The notes: a model not told the origin generated them from the sequence alone. A DNA stretch of 32,565 nucleotides from an uncultured Winogradskyella sp. (GCA_905480385.1 CAJQQC010000131.1:1-32565); one strand, 5' to 3'; shown: positions 1 through 7,469, numbered from the stretch's first letter. Numbers and translations are program-made.

Positions 1-95
1 AATTTATAGATCAGCTTATTGTTTATGGAGAAACTAAAACACAGATTGTATTATCTCACGTAGTAAATCATAACTCAGTAAAACCCCATAAATAA
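1..95 (+). CDS. 3' end of an unidentified gene (partial)
   Basis: The third reading frame is open from the window edge to a TAA at 93-95 and encodes the last 30 residues of a protein (it begins FIDQLIVYGE and ends SVKPHK). The stop abuts the stop codon of the convergent minus-strand amidohydrolase (TAA at 98-96), the tight convergent packing usual for real genes here. The tail could be the end of a luciferase-like flavin-dependent oxidoreductase, but 30 residues are too few to claim a family. The rest of the gene lies outside the window. Confidence 0.45.
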   Translation, partial: FIDQLIVYGETKTQIVLSHVVNHNSVKPHK

Positions 96-779
96 TTAAT
101 TTTTTATCCCAGGTTGTTTTAATTGCCAATTCGTTTCCCCCTTTTCATTATCAACCATGTCTTTAACTTCTTGAAGTAATTTTTTAGCATCGTAAATGAC
201 ACCATCTTTAATGGTATATTTTACACCACCAACTCTAGTTACTTCATTTTCGGAAGTTAGTTTTATGGCACCAGTACCATAAAGTACTTTTAAATTCTCG
301 AGTGGATTTTCTTCGATTATAACAAAATCTGCTAATTTCCCAATTTGAATACTACCTATCTTTTCATCCCAGCCTAATGCTTCAGCTCCATTAAGTGTTG
401 CGGCTCTGATGACTTCTAAAGGATGAAAACCAGCTTCACGTAATAATTCTAATTCTCTGACGTATGCAAAACCATACAATTGATAGATGAATCCAGAATC
501 TGAACCAGCAGTAACGCGACCACCTCTATTTTTATATTCATTGATAAAAGTCATCCATAATTGATAATTTTTTCTCCATGATATTTCTTGTTCAGTACCC
601 CAAAAATGCCAATAACTTCCATGACTTATTTTACTTGGTTCGTAAAACTTCCATAACGATGGTATGGTGTAATCTTCATGCCATTCTGCCCGTCTAGCTC
701 GATGTAAATCTCTACTAGCTTCATAGATATTAAAAGTTGGATCTAACGTAAAGTCGAGTTCTAACAATTCATTCATCAC
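96..779 (-). CDS. amidohydrolase, C-terminal fragment
   Basis: This is the downstream piece of the broken amidohydrolase, in the same frame and beginning two codons after the TGA. The first usable starts are GTG at 779 and ATG at 776, so re-initiation could yield a 227-residue protein. It carries the conserved late metal Asp (GSDSGFIYQLYG) and the closing segment typical of the fold (PLEVIRAATLNGAEALGW, then IGSIQIGKLADFVI). It lacks a signal peptide and the HxH motif, so on its own it would be cytoplasmic and probably inactive. Confidence 0.65.
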   Translation of the reverse strand: MMNELLELDFTLDPTFNIYEASRDLHRARRAEWHEDYTIPSLWKFYEPSKISHGSYWHFWGTEQEISWRKNYQLWMTFINEYKNRGGRVTAGSDSGFIYQLYGFAYVRELELLREAGFHPLEVIRAATLNGAEALGWDEKIGSIQIGKLADFVIIEENPLENLKVLYGTGAIKLTSENEVTRVGGVKYTIKDGVIYDAKKLLQEVKDMVDNEKGETNWQLKQPGIKN

Positions 780-785
780 ATTATT

Positions 786-1670
786 TCAATGGTCTGAATA
801 AGGTTTTGCTGCTTGAGCCCAAAGCTTACCTGCTTCTTCAAATCGATGTTGTTCGTTTTGGTAATTATAATTTAAAGGATAATTTTGAACAGTTCTGTCT
901 TCGAATAATGCTTCTGGCAAACCATACCAATGCTCCATTGATGTTAATCCAGCTCTTGCAGAATGTAAAACATTCCATCTAGCAACGCTAAGTTGTGCAT
1001 GATGACATGCAGAACCTAGGCCTAATTTTTTATTTTCGTCTAATGCAGCAGCCATAATCTCTGGCTCAGCTCCAAAAAATTTAATACCATCTGCACCTTT
1101 TTTAGCATTTTTTCTTACCCATTCTCTTGCTTCTTCGGGTGTGCTTATTGGATTTTTTTCGCTACTTCCAAAGCCTGTATATCCAAAAATTCTTGGGGCA
1201 ACAATGTCGTGATTCTCACTTTTTTGTTTTAAATCTAAAACTTCCTCTGCACTTCTTCCGCTAGGTTGTCTAACAGTTGTAATACCATGAGCCATCCATA
1301 ATTTAAAAACATAATCTGGGTTTGCACCTTGTGCTTTTCCTCCAATATGACCATGCATATCAATAAAGCCAGGTAAAATATACATTCCTGATGCATCTAA
1401 TTCTTTACCACCAGGTTCTAGTTGAGGACGACCACTATCTTTTATCTCTACTCCAGGATAGCCAACGACTTGAATACGCTTAATTTTATTATCTTCTACG
1501 ACGATATCTATTGGTCCTCTTGGCGGAGAGCCATCTCCATTAATAAGAGTAACGCCACGTATTATTAATTGATTAAAAGGACCTTCTGATGAGTCATTTT
1601 GGCTGAAAACAGTACTTAACGAGAAGTAAAATAGACCAACAAGGAATAGTAATTTTTGATAAGATTTCAT
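786..1670 (-). CDS. amidohydrolase, N-terminal fragment
   Basis: This is the 294-residue upstream piece of the broken amidohydrolase. It starts with a hydrophobic export signal (residues 5-23, ending FSQ). The N-terminal beta-sandwich follows (LIIRGVTLINGDG), then GFIDMHGHIGG with metal ligands H106 and H108. Lys197 and the His223/224 and His247 region are present. The last metal Asp and the C-terminal sandwich lie past the stop, so this piece alone should not be an active enzyme. The start is ATG at 1670, 44 bases after the upstream gene's stop. Confidence 0.7.
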   Translation of the reverse strand: MKSYQKLLFLVGLFYFSLSTVFSQNDSSEGPFNQLIIRGVTLINGDGSPPRGPIDIVVEDNKIKRIQVVGYPGVEIKDSGRPQLEPGGKELDASGMYILPGFIDMHGHIGGKAQGANPDYVFKLWMAHGITTVRQPSGRSAEEVLDLKQKSENHDIVAPRIFGYTGFGSSEKNPISTPEEAREWVRKNAKKGADGIKFFGAEPEIMAAALDENKKLGLGSACHHAQLSVARWNVLHSARAGLTSMEHWYGLPEALFEDRTVQNYPLNYNYQNEQHRFEEAGKLWAQAAKPYSDH

Positions 1671-1714
1671 CTAGATATTTGAGAGGTTAGTACATTAAAA
1701 TTAAAAAATAAATA

Positions 1715-2461
1715 TTACTTGATTGCAACATGCGCTACATTTGCTAAATCCCAATCAATAACAAGCCCCGCTGAAAGACTTTCAGCAATGTTTTTTCCGT
1801 ATAGATACTCACAGAGATACAGTGCTGCCTCAAAAGATTTAGCGCCACCCGCAGAAGTAATATACTTTCCGTCATGAACAAAAAGAACATCTTCTCTAAT
1901 ATCTAGATTTGGATATCGTTTACGCATTTTCTCAATATCTGTAGGGAACGTTGTAGAAACTTTGTTTTTTAAAAGCCCAGCTTCAGCTAATACAAAAGCG
2001 CCATCACAGTGCGAGGTTATAAACTCAGCATCTTTATTTACTTTTTTTACAAAATTTAGCATCACTTCGTCTTCCAAATCTGTATCTAAGTGGTGTTCTG
2101 CACTTGGTACAACTAAGATGTCAATTTTTGGTAAAGAGTCATTAACGTAATTAAAATCGGGTAAAATGCGCATTCCCTCAAACGTAGTTATTGGGTTATC
2201 CGTATTAGCAACCGTAAAAACATTCATAGCCTTTATGTTTTCTCTAAAAATTGTGTGCTGAAAAATATCATAAGGTGCCGTTAGTTCCGTATTGTAGGTA
2301 CCATTCATTATCAGAAAAGCTACATTATAGCGATTAGATTCTAATCTAGGAAGTTGTTTCTTTACGAATGAATTTTCTTCAGATTTGATTGGTGTTTTTC
2401 TAACTCTGTTGGTACAGCTAAAACCAACAAATATCGCAAGTAAGATTAGGATTTTTCTCAT
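1715..2461 (-). CDS. DJ-1/PfpI family lipoprotein
   Basis: A 248-residue protein with an N-terminal hydrophobic signal ending in Cys16 (GFSC, a loose lipobox), so probably attached to a membrane outside the cytoplasm. The rest is a DJ-1/PfpI (class I glutamine amidotransferase-like) domain. YNVAFLIMNGTYNTEL is the first strand, IDILVVPSAE the next, and ITSHCDGAFVLAEAGLL holds the nucleophile elbow with Cys152. FITSAGG-like sequence (KYITSAGGAKS) follows. Relatives include isonitrile hydratase-like and AraC-fused ThiJ domains, and a secreted lipoprotein form is less usual. Its exact substrate cannot be read from sequence. Only 6 bases separate it from the MFS gene upstream, so the two are probably co-transcribed, with the broken amidohydrolase last. 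Confidence 0.8.
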   Translation of the reverse strand: MRKILILLAIFVGFSCTNRVRKTPIKSEENSFVKKQLPRLESNRYNVAFLIMNGTYNTELTAPYDIFQHTIFRENIKAMNVFTVANTDNPITTFEGMRILPDFNYVNDSLPKIDILVVPSAEHHLDTDLEDEVMLNFVKKVNKDAEFITSHCDGAFVLAEAGLLKNKVSTTFPTDIEKMRKRYPNLDIREDVLFVHDGKYITSAGGAKSFEAALYLCEYLYGKNIAESLSAGLVIDWDLANVAHVAIK

Positions 2462-2467
2462 ATCAAT

Positions 2468-3673
2468 TCAGTTCATTTTTTTTTTTAAAATTAGTCTTAA
2501 ATATACCAAAAGTAAAATACCAATAAATCCCAATCCACACATAACATACCATGTAAAAATATAACCATAACAGGAAGCTATCTGTAAACCAGTATTGTGT
2601 CCAAAAATACTAGCAATTGAAAAGGCCATTACGTACATAGCTAAATATTGACCCTGCTTACCTCTTTTAGAACGCTGCATTGCAAAAGCATTAGACATAG
2701 GAAACCCAATCATTTCTCCTAAGGTTGCCAGCAGCATTCCTATAACTAAAATACCAATCCAAGAGGTTAAATTCAAAACATAAAAACTTAATACAGTCAG
2801 AAGTAAACCAAAAAGTGTAAGGCCAATTTTTGTATAGTTTGATTTTTCTAGATAAGCAATCAATGGCATTTCCATTAAAAAAATCGTAAATCCGTTGAGG
2901 CCTAATAAAAGACCAATTTCTGTTACTGTAAGTAGATGTACATCCTTATAATAAAGTGTCATGGTCGAAAAATATTGCATGAAAATAAAAGCAAATAGTA
3001 CCATTGCTGCAAAGAAAATCCAATACGGTTTATCTTTATTTACCGAAATGGGGTTCTCATTAACGACTTCATCAATAGGTTTAGCTTTTCTGGGATTTAG
3101 TACTCCGATTAGTAAAAAGGTTGCTAAAATACAAGTAACGCCGTCCACCCAAAACAGACCACTATATCCAATTTTTGCAATAATTAAACCCCCAATAGCT
3201 GGTCCAGCAGAAAAACCTAAGTTTATTGCTAATCTAATTAATGTAACTGATCTAGTTTTATTTTCAGGTTTACTATAAACACTCATAGCAACATACATAG
3301 CAGGTCTAAAAGTATCAGCAACGGCCATAACCAAAAATATACCAAAGCAAACTTGTGTAAATGTATCTAAGAACTGAAGGCCAATAAATAAAAACCCTGT
3401 AGTTAGTAAGCTGCGAACCATCACTTTATAATACCCAATTTTGTCAGTTAATTTTCCACCAATCCATACACCAACTACAGAACCTAAACCGAAACAGGTC
3501 ATTACCCAGCCAACATTAGATTGACTAATATGTAAATCCTCTCTGAGATATATTGATAAAAAAGGGATTATCATTGTACCTGAACGGTTTATAAATGTCA
3601 TTAAAGCTAACCACCAAACTTCTGTTGATAAACCTCGAAATGTATTTAAATAATTAGTGTATAATTTTTTCAT
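2468..3673 (-). CDS. MFS transporter
   Basis: Major facilitator superfamily permease of 401 residues with about 12 hydrophobic segments. The loop motif G-x-L-x-D-K-x-G (GGKLTDKIGYYKVM) between helices 2 and 3 and the DHA1-like opening (TEVWWLALMTFINRSGTMIIPF) suggest a drug or small-molecule/H+ antiporter. The substrate is unknown. I chose ATG at 3673. An in-frame extension to TTG at 3757 would translate straight through the leader hairpin and adds 28 residues without family character. First gene of a minus-strand run with the PfpI-like lipoprotein. Its leader holds a short upstream ORF and a terminator-like hairpin, which suggests regulation by attenuation. Confidence 0.85.
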   Translation of the reverse strand: MKKLYTNYLNTFRGLSTEVWWLALMTFINRSGTMIIPFLSIYLREDLHISQSNVGWVMTCFGLGSVVGVWIGGKLTDKIGYYKVMVRSLLTTGFLFIGLQFLDTFTQVCFGIFLVMAVADTFRPAMYVAMSVYSKPENKTRSVTLIRLAINLGFSAGPAIGGLIIAKIGYSGLFWVDGVTCILATFLLIGVLNPRKAKPIDEVVNENPISVNKDKPYWIFFAAMVLFAFIFMQYFSTMTLYYKDVHLLTVTEIGLLLGLNGFTIFLMEMPLIAYLEKSNYTKIGLTLFGLLLTVLSFYVLNLTSWIGILVIGMLLATLGEMIGFPMSNAFAMQRSKRGKQGQYLAMYVMAFSIASIFGHNTGLQIASCYGYIFTWYVMCGLGFIGILLLVYLRLILKKKMN

Positions 3674-3688
3674 CAGTTGTATAAAAGC

Positions 3689-3719
3689 AAAAAGTCCAAC
3701 ATTACTGTCGGACTTTTTT
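3689..3719 (-). terminator. terminator-like hairpin in the MFS leader (possible attenuator)
   Basis: In the minus-strand RNA a 12-bp stem (AAAAAGTCCGAC paired with GTTGGACTTTTT) encloses a 6-base loop and ends in a T run. All pairs form on the minus strand with one G-U. On the plus strand that pair becomes A-C, so the hairpin belongs to the minus-strand transcript. It lies between two divergent genes, where no upstream gene needs terminating, and 15 bases before the MFS start codon. Confidence 0.65.
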
Positions 3720-3740
3720 GGTTTTGGTTGGTTAAATATA

Positions 3741-3821
3741 TTAACATTGAAACACAATTAAAGCACGACTACTTTTTAAAAGTATCTGTGATTGCTTATC
3801 TGTGACAATTGAAAATTTCAT
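3741..3821 (-). CDS. 26-residue upstream ORF, possible leader peptide
   Basis: ATG at 3821 to TAA at 3743-3741 encodes 26 residues (MKFSIVTDKQ...LIVFQC). It sits between a candidate promoter box at 3852-3845 and the terminator-like hairpin that precedes the MFS exporter, about 22 bases upstream of that hairpin. I do not recognise the peptide. Position and size fit a leader peptide whose translation controls read-through, as known for some antibiotic-resistance exporters. The evidence is only positional, and a chance ORF of this length is possible. Confidence 0.3.
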   Translation of the reverse strand: MKFSIVTDKQSQILLKSSRALIVFQC

Positions 3822-3844
3822 TTTATTAGTTATCTATTTGATTT

Positions 3845-3852
3845 CAAATCTA
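3845..3852 (-). promoter_or_regulatory. -7 box for the MFS transcript
   Basis: Minus-strand TAGATTTG matches the Bacteroidota -7 consensus TAnnTTTG. It would start RNA near 3839, leaving about 18 bases before the small upstream ORF. No clear -33 TTTG is visible. Confidence 0.4.
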
Positions 3853-3872
3853 TAAAAAAAATGTTTAAGTTG

Positions 3873-3880
3873 TATTTTTG
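3873..3880 (+). promoter_or_regulatory. -7 box ahead of the DUF1684 gene
   Basis: TATTTTTG fits TAnnTTTG and lies just before the candidate start codons, implying a very short or absent leader. It may be a chance match in AT-rich DNA. Confidence 0.3.
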
Positions 3881-3883
3881 AAA

Positions 3884-4492
3884 ATGAAAAATACAAAAAT
3901 GCAAAATATTGTATATATATGTCTATTACTTTTTTTTGTTGGATGTTCTCAAAAAAAGGCTGCAAAAGTTGGAGAGACTGCTTATCAGATAGAGCAGAAT
4001 AATATTTTTAAAGATGCTTCAAAATCTCCACTGAAAGCTAAAGATTTGAAAAATTTCAAAGGTTTAGATTTCTTTTCTTTTGATTCTTCCTATGTAGTAA
4101 TGACAAGTCTAGAATTAAAACCAAATGCAAAATGGTTTAATATGAAAACGACAACAAGTAGATTATCTCGCGAGCGTATTTATGCAACCGCTACTTTTGA
4201 ACTAAAAGGACAGCAGTTTAGCTTAAATATCTATCAAGGTGAAGAAAATATGAATTCTGAAGAGTATAAGGATTATCTATTTTTACCTTTTTTAGATAAT
4301 ACTAATGGTAAAGAAACCTATGCTGGTGGTCGTTATATTAATTTAAAGATTCCAGAAGATAATATTGTACAAATAGATTTTAACAAGGCATATAATCCTT
4401 TATGTGCTTATAATGAAAAATTTAGCTGTCCAATCGTTCCAAGAGTTAATTACTTAGATTTAAGAGTTACGGCTGGTGTAAAAAATTTTTAA
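3884..4492 (+). CDS. DUF1684 domain lipoprotein
   Basis: A 202-residue lipoprotein. The signal (LLLFFVGC) ends in the lipobox Cys, and the rest is a DUF1684 domain. The diagnostic part is the C-terminal half: FLPFLDNTNGKETYAGG, then RYINLKIPEDN, IDFNKAYNPLCAYN and FSCPIVPRVN. The family is widespread in Bacteroidota and its biochemical role is unknown. I chose ATG at 3884 because it supplies two Lys for the signal n-region. A TATTTTTG box at 3873-3880 would put the RNA start at about 3886, which would instead favour ATG at 3899. A TTG at 3878 is unlikely. Monocistronic, divergent from the MFS leader. Confidence 0.85.
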   Translation: MKNTKMQNIVYICLLLFFVGCSQKKAAKVGETAYQIEQNNIFKDASKSPLKAKDLKNFKGLDFFSFDSSYVVMTSLELKPNAKWFNMKTTTSRLSRERIYATATFELKGQQFSLNIYQGEENMNSEEYKDYLFLPFLDNTNGKETYAGGRYINLKIPEDNIVQIDFNKAYNPLCAYNEKFSCPIVPRVNYLDLRVTAGVKNF

Positions 4493-4525
4493 GAAATAAA
4501 AAATTTAATAATATAGATTACATTA

Positions 4526-4894
4526 CTATTTAACCAAATACATGCCTCCAAAAACAGCGAGGAAACCAATTATAAAACTACCTATTGTATAGAATGCAAA
4601 AGAGGTAAAATCACCAGATTTTAAAAAGACATGGTTTTCATATGCAAAGGTCGAAAAGGTCGTAAAACCCCCACAAAATCCTGTCGCTAATAGTAAAGTT
4701 TGAGATTCTGATAACCCATCATTTTTCGCAGCCATACCCAGTATTATTCCGATCAGTAAACTACCAAGAATATTAGTTGCAAATGTGCCATAAGGAATAC
4801 CGTTTTCTGTGCTATTAAGCCATCTACCAACTATAAATCTTAAAGTACTTCCAAGGCCACCACCAATAAATACAAGTAATAATTGTTTTATCAT
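4526..4894 (-). CDS. crcB: fluoride channel CrcB/Fluc
   Basis: A 122-residue, four-helix inner-membrane protein of the Fluc family. It forms dual-topology dimers that let fluoride leave the cell. Visible signatures are the opening GGGLGSTLRFIVGRW, the pore Asn region GTFATNILGSLLIG, and GFCGGFTTFSTF with the Phe-box and the central Na+ site residues. Its length is typical. The ATG at 4894 overlaps the stop of an upstream gene remnant as TAATG, so ribosomes finishing the remnant could re-initiate here. I see no fluoride riboswitch upstream. A usable -7 box lies at 5120-5113, ahead of the remnant. Confidence 0.93.
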   Translation of the reverse strand: MIKQLLLVFIGGGLGSTLRFIVGRWLNSTENGIPYGTFATNILGSLLIGIILGMAAKNDGLSESQTLLLATGFCGGFTTFSTFAYENHVFLKSGDFTSFAFYTIGSFIIGFLAVFGGMYLVK

Positions 4895-5100
4895 TATTGT
4901 GTAGCAATAAATAGTTCAGTTTTCCAATCAGCAGGATTAGGTGTTGAGGTAGGGTCAGTTATATATAGTTCTAACATTGGGCCGTTTTCTATTGACTTTA
5001 AATTATTGTTATTTATAAATATCATGGTTTTGCTCCAGACTTCTTTTAGATTTTCATAACCACCATTCAAAGTTGTTTTATAGCTTTCATAGGATTGATT
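4894..5100 (-). pseudogene. remnant of a GyrI-like (effector-binding) domain protein
   Basis: Between crcB and the M49 peptidase, the minus strand is open for 68 codons and ends at TAA 4896-4894. The product matches the C-terminal half of the GyrI-like/AraC effector-binding fold: Y-K-T-T-L-N-G-G-Y-E-N-L (the YxGPYExL-like motif), then GPMLELYITDPTSTP and PADWKTELFIATQ (the usual final strand). The first half of the domain is missing and an in-frame TGA (5103-5101) stops the frame upstream. No ATG opens it; only TTG at 5070 or an internal ATG is available. The 3' end overlaps the crcB start codon by one base. I read it as a 5'-deleted gene whose 3' end is kept because crcB depends on it for transcription and possibly translation. 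Confidence 0.6.
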
Positions 5101-5112
5101 TCAGTTAATATT

Positions 5113-5120
5113 CAAAGATA
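5113..5120 (-). promoter_or_regulatory. -7 box for remnant-crcB
   Basis: Minus-strand TATCTTTG matches TAnnTTTG exactly and lies 13 bases before the open remnant that overlaps crcB. Confidence 0.45.
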
Positions 5121-5148
5121 GCAATTTTATGATATGTCTTTTAAATAT

Positions 5149-5156
5149 TACATTTG
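5149..5156 (+). promoter_or_regulatory. -7 box for the M49 peptidase gene
   Basis: TACATTTG matches TAnnTTTG and ends 23 bases before the ATG at 5180. It is back to back with the minus-strand box at 5120-5113. Confidence 0.5.
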
Positions 5157-5179
5157 TGTTCAATTAAAATATAATTAAA

Positions 5180-7201
5180 ATGAAATTAAGATCAATATTG
5201 AGTATTGCTTTAGTGTTTTCACTTTTCTTTTCTTGTGGAGAAGACAAAAATGAAGATGTCAAAGAAACTAAAGAGTTCAGTTACAACGTAGAGCAATTTG
5301 CTGATATTAAAATCCTACGTTATAAAATTCCTGGATGGGAAAATCTAACACTAAAAGAGCAAAAATTAGTATACTATCTGACACAAGCAGGTTTAGCTGG
5401 TCGTGATATCATGTGGGACCAAAATTACCGTTATAACTTAGCTATCAGAAATGCTTTAGAAAGTATTTATAAAAACTATTCTGGTGATAAAACCACAGAG
5501 AATTGGATAGCATTTGAAGTTTACTTAAAGCGCGTGTGGTTTAGTAATGGCATTCACCATCATTATTCAAATGACAAATTAAAGCCAGCATTTAATCAGG
5601 TATATTTTAATGAGCTACTAAAAGAAACAAATACCAAATTAGATGGTATGGCTTATAGTGCCATTTTTAGTGATAAAGATTCTAAGAAAGTTAATTTGGC
5701 TAAAGGTGTTGATAATGTCTTAGAATCAGCAGTTAATTTTTATGGATCAGATGTAACCACAGCAGATGTCGAAAATTTTTATAGTCAAAAAACATCTCCA
5801 AATCCAGAACAACCTTTGTCATATGGCTTAAATTCTCAATTGGTTAAAGTAAATGGCGAATTAAAAGAGCGTGTTTATAAATCAGGCGGATTATACGGAA
5901 GTGCTATAGATGAAATTGTAAAGTGGTTAGAAAAAGCTAAAGAAGTTTCAGAAAATGAAGCTCAGGGTAATGCACTTGGTTTGCTAATTGATTATTACAA
6001 TACAGGAGATTTACAAATTTGGGACGATTATAATGTGGCTTGGACAGCTGCTACAGATGGTAATGTAGATTACATCAATAGTTTTATTGAAGTGTATAAT
6101 GACCCATCTGGTTACAGAGGAAGTTATGAAACGATTGTACAGATTAACGATTTTGACATGTCTCAAAAAATGTCAGTACTATCAGATAATGCACAATGGT
6201 TTGAAGACAATTCTCCCTTAATGGAAGAGCATAAAAAAGATAGTGTTGTTGGTGTAACATACAAAGTTGTAACCGTTGCTGGAGAAGCTGGTGATGCATC
6301 ACCAAGTACACCAATAGGTGTTAATTTACCTAATGCAAATTGGATTAGAAAAGAAGTAGGTAGTAAATCAGTTTCCTTAGGAAATATTACAGAAGCCTAT
6401 AGCAATGCGGGTAGTAGTGGACGATTAAAAGAGTTTGTACATGATGATGAAGAGCTAGAGTTAGAAGAGATGTATGGTAAAATAGGAGATAAGTTACATA
6501 CAGCTTTGCATGAAGTTGTAGGTCATGCATCTGGCCAATTAAACCCTGGTGTGGGAGAAACAAAAGAAACACTAAAAAAGTATGCATCTACTTTAGAAGA
6601 AGGCCGCGCAGATTTAGTAGGACTTTATTATTTATACAATCCAAAATTACAAGAGTTAGGATTAGTTGACGATTGGAAGTCAGTAGGAAAAGCAGCTTAT
6701 GACGGTTATATTAGAAACGGTCTAATAACACAGTTAATTAGATTAAATCTCGGAGATGATGTTGAAGAAGCACACATGGTAAACAGACAATGGGTATCGG
6801 CTTGGGCTTTTGAAAAAGGAGCGGCAGATAATGTGATTGAAAAAGTTACAAGAGACGGAAAAACCTATTTTAATATCAATGATTACGAAAAATTACACGA
6901 CCTTTTTGGACAATTACTTCGTGAAACACAACGTATAAAATCAGAAGGTGATTATGCTGCTGTTGAAGCGTTAGTTGAAGGTTACGGTATTAAAGTTGAC
7001 CAAACTATACATGCTGAAGTTTTAGAACGTAACAAACAGTTTACTTCTGCACCTTACAGTGGTTTTGTAAATCCAGTTTTAGTTCCAGAAATGAATGATA
7101 GTGGTGAGATTACAGCCATTAAAGTAACGCAACCTGTTGGATTCCCAGAACAGATGCTAGAGTATAGTAATACTTATAGTTTTTTGCCAACAAATAATTA
7201 A
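5180..7201 (+). CDS. dipeptidyl-peptidase III family (M49) lipoprotein
   Basis: A 673-residue zinc peptidase of family M49. A lipoprotein signal (VFSLFFSC, Cys20) puts it in the periplasm or on the outer membrane. The zinc motif is HEVVGH at residues 444-449, the M49 HExxxH form with a three-residue spacer. The third ligand comes from EEGRAD at 473-478. These residues match the DPP III arrangement (HELLGH and EECRAE). DPP III removes dipeptides from oligopeptide N-termini; the substrate of this extracytoplasmic bacterial form is not known. The gene stands alone, with its own promoter box and a terminator hairpin 22 bases after the stop. Confidence 0.88.
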   Translation: MKLRSILSIALVFSLFFSCGEDKNEDVKETKEFSYNVEQFADIKILRYKIPGWENLTLKEQKLVYYLTQAGLAGRDIMWDQNYRYNLAIRNALESIYKNYSGDKTTENWIAFEVYLKRVWFSNGIHHHYSNDKLKPAFNQVYFNELLKETNTKLDGMAYSAIFSDKDSKKVNLAKGVDNVLESAVNFYGSDVTTADVENFYSQKTSPNPEQPLSYGLNSQLVKVNGELKERVYKSGGLYGSAIDEIVKWLEKAKEVSENEAQGNALGLLIDYYNTGDLQIWDDYNVAWTAATDGNVDYINSFIEVYNDPSGYRGSYETIVQINDFDMSQKMSVLSDNAQWFEDNSPLMEEHKKDSVVGVTYKVVTVAGEAGDASPSTPIGVNLPNANWIRKEVGSKSVSLGNITEAYSNAGSSGRLKEFVHDDEELELEEMYGKIGDKLHTALHEVVGHASGQLNPGVGETKETLKKYASTLEEGRADLVGLYYLYNPKLQELGLVDDWKSVGKAAYDGYIRNGLITQLIRLNLGDDVEEAHMVNRQWVSAWAFEKGAADNVIEKVTRDGKTYFNINDYEKLHDLFGQLLRETQRIKSEGDYAAVEALVEGYGIKVDQTIHAEVLERNKQFTSAPYSGFVNPVLVPEMNDSGEITAIKVTQPVGFPEQMLEYSNTYSFLPTNN

Positions 7202-7223
7202 AGTTTTCGAAAAAGAAAAATAC

Positions 7224-7257
7224 AGGGTCGACTTATGAATTTAAGGCGACCTTTTTT
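7224..7257 (+). terminator. terminator after the M49 peptidase gene
   Basis: AGGGTCG pairs with CGACCTT (one G-U). Inside it CTTA pairs with TAAG, and a T run follows to 7257. The G-U pair favours the plus strand. It also lies just past the stop of the convergent small gene. Confidence 0.7.
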
Positions 7258-7259
7258 GT

Positions 7260-7445
7260 TTACATATAAATAAATTTTACCGCAGCAATCAGTGCGATAA
7301 AACCAATAAAGGCAAGTAGTATCCAAATGGTACCTTTATAATACTTTTTATGAAGCTTTAAATCTTTACGATACTGAAACACAATTACTGTTGCAAAAGC
7401 AATAAAGAATAATAATCCAAAAACTAATTGACCAGTCGTAAACAT
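7260..7445 (-). CDS. small two-helix membrane protein
   Basis: A 61-residue protein with two hydrophobic helices (about residues 3-23 and 40-58) joined by a very basic loop (QYRKDLKLHKKYYKG). By the positive-inside rule that loop is cytoplasmic. I do not recognise a named family. Its own -7 box (TAAATTTG at 7469-7462), clean start and terminator support a real gene. Function unknown. Confidence 0.65.
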   Translation of the reverse strand: MFTTGQLVFGLLFFIAFATVIVFQYRKDLKLHKKYYKGTIWILLAFIGFIALIAAVKFIYM

Positions 7446-7461
7446 CTTCTTATTTTTAATG

Positions 7462-7469
7462 CAAATTTA
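7462..7469 (-). promoter_or_regulatory. -7 box for the small membrane protein gene
   Basis: Minus-strand TAAATTTG matches TAnnTTTG exactly and ends 16 bases before the ATG at 7445. Confidence 0.5.

Larger units (their letters stand above)
96..1670 (-). pseudogene. amidohydrolase interrupted by an in-frame TGA
   Basis: Secreted metal-dependent amidohydrolase of the imidazolonepropionase-like group, broken into two pieces in one reading frame. The upstream piece ends ...KPYSDH at a TGA (788-786). The frame then continues without any shift through Asn-Asn-Val-Met-Asn-Glu to the stop at 98-96. Read through, the product would be 524 residues. It would have a signal peptide, the HxH metal motif (H106, H108), a candidate metal-bridging Lys197 in KFFG, His223/224 and His247, and the late metal Asp in GSDSG, that is, a complete active site split over both pieces. 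From memory of the family the interrupted position is a Trp, so TGG to TGA is the simplest explanation. It is the last gene of a minus-strand run behind an MFS exporter and a PfpI-like lipoprotein. A sequencing error or a very recent mutation is possible, because both halves otherwise look undamaged. Confidence 0.8.

Noticed and set aside
786-788. TGA in the amidohydrolase read as selenocysteine or as a reassigned Trp codon
   Set aside because: No selenocysteine-insertion hairpin or Cys-like context is evident and the expected residue is Trp. Other genes here use TGG for Trp and none needs TGA decoding, so a nonsense mutation or sequencing error is simpler.
3674-3757. N-terminal extension of the MFS protein from TTG at 3757
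   Set aside because: The frame is closed by TAA just before the TTG. The added residues are non-membrane, without family character, and encoded by the hairpin itself. ATG at 3673 gives a normal MFS start.
4895-5110. Fluoride riboswitch upstream of crcB
   Set aside because: I looked for the conserved pseudoknot core and found none. The region is explained by the GyrI-like remnant's codons.
7260-7445. Small membrane protein as a toxin of a type I toxin-antitoxin pair
   Set aside because: Two helices with a long basic loop, an ordinary promoter and no antisense RNA-like promoter in the region. It looks like a normal small membrane protein.
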